Part shown: positions 37,784-45,486 of the stretch, piece after piece
Layout of the letters: the number at the start of each line of letters is the position of its first letter
Numbering within the stretch: position 1 is the first letter of the stretch
NCBI GenBank assembly: GCA_016783905.1
Contig: JADHVQ010000008.1
Span: 1-45,486 of the forward strand
From: Bacteroidales bacterium
GTDB taxonomy: Bacteria > Bacteroidota > Bacteroidia > Bacteroidales > FEN-979
Direction: 5' to 3'
DNA length: 45,486 nt
The notes under the pieces: generated by a model
Seen by the model: the letters and a program-made list of their open reading frames with translations, nothing else
Database searches by the model: none
Told to the model about the DNA's origin: nothing
Translations under genes and position numbers: made by a program

Positions 37784-39883
37784 TCAGCTGATGAGTCCCC
37801 AGTTATGCTCGTATTTATGAATCATCCGGAGATGACGGTTCAGTCGCTGGTTTTCCGGACGCTCCAGTCCCGGATCTTCTTCGATGATCCGGGTGGCCAG
37901 GTTCCGGCTGTACTTTAACACGTTTTCGTCTTTGACGATATCGGCGATCTTCAGATCCAGGATTCCGCTTTGCTGGGTTCCTTCCAGGTCGCCCGGTCCG
38001 CGTAGCTGCAGGTCGGTTTCAGCAATCCGGAACCCATCCGTGACATGCACTATTGTTTGAACCCGTTTGCGTGCATCGTTTGTCAGTGTATCCGAAGTCA
38101 TCAGGATGCAGAACGACTGATCAGCACCCCGGCCAACCCGGCCCCGAAGCTGATGCAACTGGGAAAGGCCAAAGCGTTCTGCATTCTCGATCACCATCAC
38201 GGAGGCGTTGGGGATGTCAACACCCACTTCAATGACCGTAGTGGCCACCATGATCTGTGTTTGTCCTATGACAAAACGCTGCATCTCAAACTCTTTATCA
38301 GCGGATTTCATCTGCCCGTGGACGATGCTGATGGCATATTCCGGCAAAGGGAATTCCCTGACTACCGCATCATAGCCATCCATCAGGTTCTTGAGATCCA
38401 TGGTCTCTGACTCCTTGATCAAAGGATAGACAATATAGACCTGGCGCCGCTCCTTGATCTTCTTCTTCAGGAAGCCGAAAAGCTCCAGCCGCCTCGACTC
38501 GTAAGCATGGCGGGTAACTACCGGTTTGCGGCCGGGTGGCATTTCGTCGATGACGGAAGCGTCGAGATCGCCATAGAGGGTCATGGCCAGCGTCCGGGGG
38601 ATCGGGGTTGCTGTCATGACCAGGACATGCGGGGTGATACGGTTTTTCTCCCAGAGTTTCGCCCGCTGGGCAACTCCGAACCGGTGTTGTTCATCGATCA
38701 CCACCAGACCCAGGTCCTTGAATTGCACATACTCTTCCAGCAGAGCATGGGTGCCAATTACGATATGGATATCTCCGTTGACCAGTCCCTGTTGCATCTC
38801 TTTTCTATCGGCTGTCCTGGTGGATCCGGTCAGAAGCCGTACCTCCACGCTCATTCCATCAAGCATCCGGCTGATCGTTTGAAAATGTTGATTGGCAAGG
38901 ATTTCAGTGGGAGCCATAATACAGGCCTGGTATCCGTTGTCCAGTGCGATCAGCATGGTCATCAGGGCCACCAGGGTTTTCCCGCTGCCCACATCACCCT
39001 GAAGTAAGCGGTTCATCTGTTTACCGGAACCCAGATCGGCCCGGATCTCTTTGATCACCCGTTTCTGGGCGCCGGTCAGCTCAAAAGTCAGATGGTTCCG
39101 GTAAAACCGGTTGACGAATTCGCCTACATGGGCGAAAGGATGTCCTTGCTGTTTATGCAACCGGAGAAATTTTTGCTGCAGCAACCGGAGCTGGATGAAG
39201 AAGAGCTCCTCGAATTTCAACCTGGCTTGTGCGCGTTTCAGATGATCGGGACTTTCCGGGAAGTGAATGTTGACAAATGCCTCCTGGCGGGGAATCAGTC
39301 GCAGGGATTGAAGGATCTCCACGGGTATCGTCTCCGGAACATGAAACTTCTCCAGGAGAAGCAGCGTCTTCATCACTTTCGAAATCCCTCTGCTATCCAG
39401 TCCTTTCGCCTTAAGTTTCTCCGAAGAGTTATAGAGAGGTCTCAGTACCTCACTCAGGGGGGGAGGTTGATCGGATGGTACTTCAAGCTCGGGATGGGCG
39501 ATGTTCCAACGACCGCTGAAGCGGTTGGGCCGGCCGAAGATCACAAACTCTTTACCGGGGATCAGTTTATCAGCCACCCATTTGTGTCCCTTGAACCACA
39601 CCAGATCCAGGGTGCCGGTGGGATCGGCTACGGTAGCTACCAACCTCCGGGAGCGGGGCGGGCCGATCGTCTGTACCGATCTGATGACCGCTTTCACCTG
39701 GATAAATGTCATCTCCTCCCGGATCTCTGTTATCTTATAGAACCGGCTTCTGTCGACATACCGAAAAGGAAAATATGAGAGTAACTCACCAAAGGTATGT
39801 ACCTGAAGCTCTTTCCGAAGCATCTCGCCCCGTGCAGGCCCTACTCCTTTGAGGTATTCGATTGGTGTCGATAAAAATGGCAA
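37784..39883 (-). CDS. recG: ATP-dependent DNA helicase RecG
   Basis: 'TPIEYLKGVGPARGEMLRKEL', 'LLQGDVGSGKTLVALMTMLIAL', 'VVIDEQHRFGVAQRAKL', 'TATPIPRTLAMTLYGDLD', 'HQLRGRVGRGADQSFC'. Confidence 0.98.
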   Translation of the reverse strand: MPFLSTPIEYLKGVGPARGEMLRKELQVHTFGELLSYFPFRYVDRSRFYKITEIREEMTFIQVKAVIRSVQTIGPPRSRRLVATVADPTGTLDLVWFKGHKWVADKLIPGKEFVIFGRPNRFSGRWNIAHPELEVPSDQPPPLSEVLRPLYNSSEKLKAKGLDSRGISKVMKTLLLLEKFHVPETIPVEILQSLRLIPRQEAFVNIHFPESPDHLKRAQARLKFEELFFIQLRLLQQKFLRLHKQQGHPFAHVGEFVNRFYRNHLTFELTGAQKRVIKEIRADLGSGKQMNRLLQGDVGSGKTLVALMTMLIALDNGYQACIMAPTEILANQHFQTISRMLDGMSVEVRLLTGSTRTADRKEMQQGLVNGDIHIVIGTHALLEEYVQFKDLGLVVIDEQHRFGVAQRAKLWEKNRITPHVLVMTATPIPRTLAMTLYGDLDASVIDEMPPGRKPVVTRHAYESRRLELFGFLKKKIKERRQVYIVYPLIKESETMDLKNLMDGYDAVVREFPLPEYAISIVHGQMKSADKEFEMQRFVIGQTQIMVATTVIEVGVDIPNASVMVIENAERFGLSQLHQLRGRVGRGADQSFCILMTSDTLTNDARKRVQTIVHVTDGFRIAETDLQLRGPGDLEGTQQSGILDLKIADIVKDENVLKYSRNLATRIIEEDPGLERPENQRLNRHLRMIHKYEHNWGLIS

Positions 39884-39886
39884 TTT

Positions 39887-40735
39887 TTAATACTCCCAGA
39901 GGCCCTCTTCGAATTCGAAGATCTCGTTCTTGGCACGTTCTGACTCCAGCAATGCATCCACGCCTATGGCGTACTGGTTGATCTGGCGGTCGTACACATT
40001 CTCAAACTTTGTGATGTAGCTTCCAAAGATGCGTTTGGTGAAGGCATCGTCGAAGCTCATCCGGCCGGCGGAGCCGTTTTTCATGTTGAAGATCTCAGCG
40101 TGCGCAAAAAAATTCCGGCATTCGGGAAAATATACCCAGAAAAGCTGCTGGTCGCCACGGTATTCTCCCTGATCCGTATAGCTGGCCATCAGCGGGCAGA
40201 TTCCAAGAATCCGGACTTCAAAAACCGATCGTTGTTTGTCAAAAAACCAATCTTCTTTAATCATGAATTTCTTTACATCGGAGGCATAAAAGGGTTTGGT
40301 AATCACCGTATCAAAATCAGTTCCGTCAGGTCTCTTCAAACTTACCCGCTCAGGTTGTTCCAGCTTATCCATCATCTCCTTAAAAGTGATGGGATAAAGA
40401 AACTGGTCATTGGTTGTGGAGTAAGCCGTAAGGGTTCCCTCACGGAGGCCGTCCATCAAAACCTGGACAAGGCTTTTCCAGCTGCCCTGTGGTTGTTCCG
40501 GATAGTAATAGGGCAGGTTCATCTTCTCCCTCATATCCACTGTTCTCCAGATCCGTTTGGTCCATACGATATCGGCCTCCCGAAGGTAGACGTAGGGAAT
40601 CGGCTGTAACTCCACGATCGCCGATTTATCGAAGATGCCATCCCGTGGAGGGGCTTCCAGAACTTGTCCGAAGGAAGTCAGTTTTAATCCCGTGAAACAC
40701 GTTGCAATTAAAACGATCATGAGCATTTTTTTCAT
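39887..40735 (-). CDS. gldN: T9SS component GldN/PorN
   Basis: Signal peptide; 'IPYVYLREADIVWTKRIWRTVDMREKMNLPYYYP', 'IKEDWFFDKQRSVFEVRILGICPL'; follows gldM. Confidence 0.95.
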   Translation of the reverse strand: MKKMLMIVLIATCFTGLKLTSFGQVLEAPPRDGIFDKSAIVELQPIPYVYLREADIVWTKRIWRTVDMREKMNLPYYYPEQPQGSWKSLVQVLMDGLREGTLTAYSTTNDQFLYPITFKEMMDKLEQPERVSLKRPDGTDFDTVITKPFYASDVKKFMIKEDWFFDKQRSVFEVRILGICPLMASYTDQGEYRGDQQLFWVYFPECRNFFAHAEIFNMKNGSAGRMSFDDAFTKRIFGSYITKFENVYDRQINQYAIGVDALLESERAKNEIFEFEEGLWEY

Positions 40736-40758
40736 AGTTCCTCCCTTATCTTAGGATA

Positions 40759-42360
40759 TTAGTTGATCTTTAAACTTATGGATGAGATATTCCTGTCGCC
40801 ATCGGGTCCTCTAACCGCGATATCCTCAAACCAGATACGCTTGTTTTTCTTGGCATCCTGGATGATCCGTGTTATCTCCGGAGTAAGGCGGTTGCCCTGC
40901 ACCGGGATTTCCGTGATATATCCGGCTATATCGGTAACGAAGGTATACGATATGACGGTATACCTCAGGTCAAAGTCAAACCAGGCCGGCATTTCTGCCA
41001 CGAGGTAGGGGCCAGCCAGCAGGATGCTTTTCGATACCATTCCCTCGTCTTTTCCCCCGATGGTAGCAATCGGGTCTGGTACTATTTTGAGCCTGAACGT
41101 GCTGGAACCCATGCTTTTTGTTTTTCCTGAGAAGATAGCATTCACTGAAATGATAGCTTCCCGTGTGCCTTTGGGCAGATCATAGACGATCCAATTGTCG
41201 CCATCAGCTTTGATTCGACCCTCTGTTATGGAGGGGATGATCCTCTCAGGACTTCCCGGAACAGAGATAGAAACCGGATTCTCAACCCCTATGTAAAACA
41301 CATTCATTTTCGTGGGAGAGATGGTCAGCGCCGGTTTGGCTACGATGTATTCATCCTTGAAGTGGAATGACATGGTGTCGCCCAGGGGGCTGATGATCTT
41401 GATGATCCCTGCAAACCGTTTCAGTCCTTCGGAAGTGGCCGGGAGTTTAAGGGTTACAAGCCCACCCGTACCTTCCAGGGGGGAAGCCAGATGGTAGTTA
41501 GCCGGAGTCAGGGTGTCGGCTCCGAACAGGTACCTGACATTCGGATTTTGCTTCGTGTCATAAGCTGCCACCAGGATCTCTGCCTGGTACTCTTCTCCGA
41601 TAAAGACATAGTTGCTTTTAGGGATCACCTTGGCCTTGATCTCATCAAATTTCCAGTCTTCCGCTGTTACGGATGCGTATAGGTTATTGATCACGTCAAA
41701 CTCCGCATTGAGGATCTGGGCTTTGATCTCATTTAAAATGGTCACGGCAGCGGCAAGAATGGTGTGATAGAAATTGTGCATCTGCCAGTTCTGCTCCACA
41801 CCGTTGGCATCGTAATACGGCCCATCGGTACTCAGTCCAATCTTGATTATTCCCCGGTATTTCTGGTCAACCAGGTTGAGCATATCTTCCCGGTACTTCT
41901 CAATGCGTTTTCGCAACTCCGCGGCCCTTCCTGTTGATCCATCGTGGGACTGACCGATAAAGAATTCTGTGGGAACATCAAAATTATCTTTTCGTGAAGT
42001 CTCGGCCAGCTTCATATTCCAGGCTTCCTGTATTGTCTGTAACCGCTCTGTCTTTCTGATAACTTCAAACTTCAGGGAGTCAACATAGGCAATCAAATCA
42101 TCTGACAACTTGTGTGCCTCCTGCGCTTTTTCCCAGTTGGGGCCAACTTTTTCAGGCGCTATCTGGTATTGCTGCTTGAATTTGCTGTAGGATGCGTCCA
42201 GTTTCTGAGAAAAATTCGCGTTGGTGGTCTCCATGGTTTCGTTAACCACAATGAATGCATCCAGGATCTGTTTCGATACATTCAATGCCAGGAGTGCTGT
42301 CAGAACCAAATACAGCATCCCAATCAGTTTTTGTCTCGGTGTCTCTTTATATCCAGCCAT
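40759..42360 (-). CDS. gldM: T9SS motor component GldM/PorM
   Basis: 'MAGYKETPRQKLIGMLYLVLTALLALNVSKQILDAFIVVNETMETTNANF'; periplasmic domains; follows gldL. Confidence 0.97.
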   Translation of the reverse strand: MAGYKETPRQKLIGMLYLVLTALLALNVSKQILDAFIVVNETMETTNANFSQKLDASYSKFKQQYQIAPEKVGPNWEKAQEAHKLSDDLIAYVDSLKFEVIRKTERLQTIQEAWNMKLAETSRKDNFDVPTEFFIGQSHDGSTGRAAELRKRIEKYREDMLNLVDQKYRGIIKIGLSTDGPYYDANGVEQNWQMHNFYHTILAAAVTILNEIKAQILNAEFDVINNLYASVTAEDWKFDEIKAKVIPKSNYVFIGEEYQAEILVAAYDTKQNPNVRYLFGADTLTPANYHLASPLEGTGGLVTLKLPATSEGLKRFAGIIKIISPLGDTMSFHFKDEYIVAKPALTISPTKMNVFYIGVENPVSISVPGSPERIIPSITEGRIKADGDNWIVYDLPKGTREAIISVNAIFSGKTKSMGSSTFRLKIVPDPIATIGGKDEGMVSKSILLAGPYLVAEMPAWFDFDLRYTVISYTFVTDIAGYITEIPVQGNRLTPEITRIIQDAKKNKRIWFEDIAVRGPDGDRNISSISLKIN

Positions 42361-42411
42361 TAATCTCTTTCTTAGTCTTTTAGATAAATCTCTCGGATTT
42401 TTTACCCTGAT

Positions 42412-43587
42412 CTATTTGCTCATATTGACATTCATGGCTGAAAGCATGTTGCCGTAAACCTTGTTGAGGGCGGCAACATTTTGTGCCAGGATGCTGACCT
42501 CCTCCTTAAACCTGCCTGTACGTTCCACTGATTCATTCATGTTGGCAAGGAACCTGGAGATGGAATCGTGCATTTGTCCGGTAACATCCACCTGCTTGGT
42601 AGTAGCCTGGAACTGCTCTTCAACAGCGGTGTTGAGGGCGGCCAGATTCTCTTTATATTGACCGGAATTTACCGTTGATTCATCAAGATTCTGAACCAAT
42701 TGGCGGAGTACCTGATTAAACCGGTTGGTATTCTCCATCTGCTCGTTCGAATTCTGCAGATTGATTTCATACATGGCATTCAGGGCCGAGAGGTTACTTG
42801 AGATCTTTTGCAACTGTTCGTTATAGTTCTCCCCGTGGGTGGCAGTGTGACTCAGCGCATCGGTTGTTTTGGAGAGGATCTCCGCCGATTCGTTGTACCT
42901 TTCAACGAACCTGTTTGAGCTGGCGGTGATATTGGTGATGCTTTTGTTCAGCTCCTGGTTCAGGTTAGCTTCTTCATTCAGTGTTTCGGCAACCCGGGCA
43001 TAGACGCCCGACAGGTTTGCGGCATTCTGTGAAGCAGCCTGCATGTTCTGTAGTTGCTCCTCCGTAACGCTTGAGGCCTCGTTCAGGGTCTGTGATGTTT
43101 TGCTATAGGATGTCGACAATTCAGAAACCGATGCTGTAGCTCGTTTCAGGGTGTCAACATACTGGTCGTTAGCCAGAGAGGCATTGCTCACATTGGAGAG
43201 TTGTGATGTGGTTTCCGACAGGTTTCGCAATCCTGTACCCAGACTCTCAATCAACTCCGGTCCTATTTTCACCTTTTCGAGCATGTCATCCAGCTGCTGT
43301 GTTACCGAACCGGTAGGAACTCCGTGTTCATCCACTTCACCGTGGTAGATGCCTGCCAGCTGTGGGTAGACCAAACTCCAGTCGGGTTCGACATGAGGTA
43401 CTTCGAACGCTGAAAAGAAGAAAATGATTGACTCGCATCCCAGACCAATGATCAACATAATATCGGCTCCCGGATAGTGGTTGATCTTGAATAAGGCACC
43501 GAGAATTACGACGGATGCTCCCCATCCGTACAATTTTGACATGAAGTTACGGTAGGTTCTGGTTTTTGCGAATTGAAATATACCCAT
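42412..43587 (-). CDS. gldL: T9SS motor component GldL/PorL with long coiled-coil cytoplasmic extension
   Basis: Two TM helices 'KLYGWGASVVILGALFKINHYPGADIMLIIGLGCESIIFFFSAFE'; long heptad-rich C-terminus. Confidence 0.96.
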   Translation of the reverse strand: MGIFQFAKTRTYRNFMSKLYGWGASVVILGALFKINHYPGADIMLIIGLGCESIIFFFSAFEVPHVEPDWSLVYPQLAGIYHGEVDEHGVPTGSVTQQLDDMLEKVKIGPELIESLGTGLRNLSETTSQLSNVSNASLANDQYVDTLKRATASVSELSTSYSKTSQTLNEASSVTEEQLQNMQAASQNAANLSGVYARVAETLNEEANLNQELNKSITNITASSNRFVERYNESAEILSKTTDALSHTATHGENYNEQLQKISSNLSALNAMYEINLQNSNEQMENTNRFNQVLRQLVQNLDESTVNSGQYKENLAALNTAVEEQFQATTKQVDVTGQMHDSISRFLANMNESVERTGRFKEEVSILAQNVAALNKVYGNMLSAMNVNMSK

Positions 43588-43620
43588 TGTGTTTCTGAAT
43601 TAATGAAGTTGGTTTGACTA

Positions 43621-44988
43621 TTATTTATATACTTTTGAAGCACGGGCAGGATTGTCGTCCTTCTGCCGTCCCAGGAAGTTTTGCACGCAACGGAATCCGA
43701 CATAACATTTCGCGGTGTCCTGATATTCATAAGCACGTGACGAAACTCGCAGGTAATAGGCCACATCCTTCCAGGATCCGCCGCGGATCACTTTCCGCTT
43801 CAGGGCAGGAGGATCGGCATCTTTGGCGTTGTATTGGTAATCGGGATTCAGATCCCAGGCAAAGTTGTAGGATGAGGGATGAAATGCAGAGTTGGTCCAT
43901 TCAGCCACATTTCCCGACATATCGTAGAGACCAAAATCATTGGCCGGGTAATGGGCAACAATCACCGTATGTGCGCCTCCATCGTCAATATAATCACCCC
44001 GTAAAGGCTTGAAGTTCGCCAGGAAACACCCTTTGTCGTTACGGGTATACGGACCACCCCAGGGATAGGGGTTCCCGTCATATCCACCGCGGGCTGCCCA
44101 TTCCCATTCCGCTTCGGAGGGGAGACGGAAATCGCTGATGGCTGTTTCGCCTTTCTTCCCATAGAGGAAACTGTTCTTCAGCTGGGTTCTCCAGATGCAG
44201 AAGGCCTTAGCCTGTTTCCAGTTGACGCCTACCACAGGATAGTGGTCATAGGCGGGATGCCAGAAATACTTTTCGGTCATCGGATCATTGAATGAGTATA
44301 CATAATCTTGGATCCAGCAAAGGGTATCCGGGTAGATGTTGATGACCTCTTTCCGTACATATACCGAGCGGTCTTGCAACCCTTGCGGACGGTTGGCAAG
44401 ACTGGCTTCCTTGATATCCCCGCCCTGGGAATAATCTTTTGCTGCCGCAGCTTTCAAATCGACAAAGTAATACTCAAAGTAGAGTTTTCTGGTGTCGATC
44501 TCTTTTCTTCTGAAATATCTCTCTTCCTCAGGCAGATACATGTCAGCCAACGCATCTCTAACATCCTGTTCTTCAGAGTCCCACTCAAGCTTCGTATCCC
44601 AGTTGAGGAAGGGGGGATCGTAAACTTCGCCGGTTTTCTCATTTTCCGACAACAGGTAGAGATCTGGCTGAACCTCACCCAGGATCCGGCGGGCAATCGA
44701 GTCCCTGACCCAGTAAACAAACTGCCGGTATTCGTTGTTGGTGATCTCTGTTTGATCCATAAAAAAGGATTGGACCGTTACTGTTTTTGCGTTGTTGATC
44801 TGGGTGTAGAGAACATCTTCGTCGCCAATACCCATAGTGTAGCTGCCCATTGGAATGTAGACCATGCCAAAGGGATCAGGCTGAAAGTAACGTTTTCGGT
44901 TCTTCACACCTGTGAGTTCTCCGCTGCCTGAGTTTCCGCAACTTCCCAGAAAAAGGAGCAGGGCGAAATAGATGAGCAGTCTTTTCAT
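43621..44988 (-). CDS. gldK: T9SS lipoprotein GldK/PorK (formylglycine-generating-enzyme-like fold)
   Basis: 'LLFLGSCGNSGSGELTG' lipobox-like; 'GMVYIPMGSYTMGIGDED', 'FFMDQTEITNNEYRQFVYWVRD', 'FRLPSEAEWEWAARGG', 'DMSGNVAEWTNS', 'RGGSWKD'. Confidence 0.96.
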   Translation of the reverse strand: MKRLLIYFALLLFLGSCGNSGSGELTGVKNRKRYFQPDPFGMVYIPMGSYTMGIGDEDVLYTQINNAKTVTVQSFFMDQTEITNNEYRQFVYWVRDSIARRILGEVQPDLYLLSENEKTGEVYDPPFLNWDTKLEWDSEEQDVRDALADMYLPEEERYFRRKEIDTRKLYFEYYFVDLKAAAAKDYSQGGDIKEASLANRPQGLQDRSVYVRKEVINIYPDTLCWIQDYVYSFNDPMTEKYFWHPAYDHYPVVGVNWKQAKAFCIWRTQLKNSFLYGKKGETAISDFRLPSEAEWEWAARGGYDGNPYPWGGPYTRNDKGCFLANFKPLRGDYIDDGGAHTVIVAHYPANDFGLYDMSGNVAEWTNSAFHPSSYNFAWDLNPDYQYNAKDADPPALKRKVIRGGSWKDVAYYLRVSSRAYEYQDTAKCYVGFRCVQNFLGRQKDDNPARASKVYK

Positions 44989-45071
44989 TTTTTGGCTGAT
45001 TAAATGATGAAAAATAACGCTGCGTATTGGGTTTTAGTATTTATTTTCTCTCAAGAATCCGAATAAAACGG

Positions 45072-45079
45072 CAAAGATA
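45072..45079 (-). promoter_or_regulatory. Candidate -7 element TATCTTTG upstream of gldK
   Basis: Minus-strand TATCTTTG matches TAnnTTTG, located between porP/sprF and gldK. Confidence 0.4.
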
Positions 45080-45090
45080 AACATTTATTA

Positions 45091-45486
45091 TCATAAGAAA
45101 CGCGTGTTTTTATACCTCTTCCTGTATTTTTCCACCTCAATCTTGAAGCAGTATCCCAGCATCACCTCAATGCTGCCATTGTTGAAACGGCTTAAAGCAG
45201 AAGTACTTATATCATAGGATATTCCAATGCGGAAACTCTTGATGTTGGCACCCGCCAGCACCGCCACGGCATTGTCATAAGGATAGAAACGACCCTCAAG
45301 GCCTCCCCAGAATTTCTTTTTATAGGCCAACAAGGCCGAAATACTAAATCCAAAAACAGCTCCGTCGTAAACGATAAGGGCAGAAGGTTTGATTTCAAAG
45401 GTGGGGTGATTCGGGATCATCCAGTTATACCCACCCGTCAGGAAATAGGTCCTGCGCTGCTGATAATAAGAGTTCCGGGCTTTGGA
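45091..45486 (-). CDS. PorP/SprF family type IX secretion system membrane protein (5' truncated by window edge)
   Basis: Frame open to window end (SKARNSYYQQRRTYFLTGGYNW-MIPNHPTFEIKPSALIVYDG...); 'KKFWGGLEGRFYPYDNAVAVLAGANI', C-terminal 'SIEVMLGYCFKIEVEKYRKRYKNTRFL'; adjacent to gldK. Confidence 0.88.
   Translation of the reverse strand, partial: SKARNSYYQQRRTYFLTGGYNWMIPNHPTFEIKPSALIVYDGAVFGFSISALLAYKKKFWGGLEGRFYPYDNAVAVLAGANIKSFRIGISYDISTSALSRFNNGSIEVMLGYCFKIEVEKYRKRYKNTRFL

Noticed and set aside
39092-39778. 228-aa + ORF opposite recG
   Set aside because: Shadow ORF over conserved recG; no recognisable domain.

Overview
This 45.5 kb window is from a Bacteroidetes chromosome, probably Bacteroidales-like (inferred from gene content and TAnnTTTG-type promoters). 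It is dense in housekeeping and envelope genes and contains no rRNA, tRNA, CRISPR array, transposase or prophage that I could recognise. Main content: a 5'-truncated TonB-dependent receptor beside a T9SS-sorted secreted protein; a zinc alcohol dehydrogenase; PAP2; obg-adk-hpt; purE; a broken O-methyltransferase; a T9SS-sorted C10 (streptopain-like) protease; a methylmalonyl-CoA mutase locus split by a receiver protein and a beta-barrel protein; an S46 dipeptidyl peptidase; trmB; an HU/SPOR protein; kdsB; a deoxynucleoside kinase; GH3; a receiver-HTH regulator; yebC; an Ig-like lipoprotein; an ArsR-type regulator; ade; rlmN; groES-groEL; secG; a proline-rich protein; lptE; a sigma54 activator; pheT; recG; and the T9SS core gldN-M-L-K (porN-M-L-K) followed by a partial PorP/SprF protein. 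The most unusual signal is not a gene family. Several junctions are built from short repeated words (ggatccc, cgtaaat, ctcaccat, gaatgcag, ctcgtcc/ttcgtcc, ggatcctg, acgattta). One such block appears inserted in frame into an alcohol dehydrogenase, and others appear to form protein termini. Other leads are a translationally coupled mutA-receiver-porin-mutB operon, a frameshifting deletion in an O-methyltransferase, DPP11-type specificity residues in the S46 peptidase, and a G11/G4-prone tract encoding a polyproline linker. No search was run; all family names come from motif recognition.
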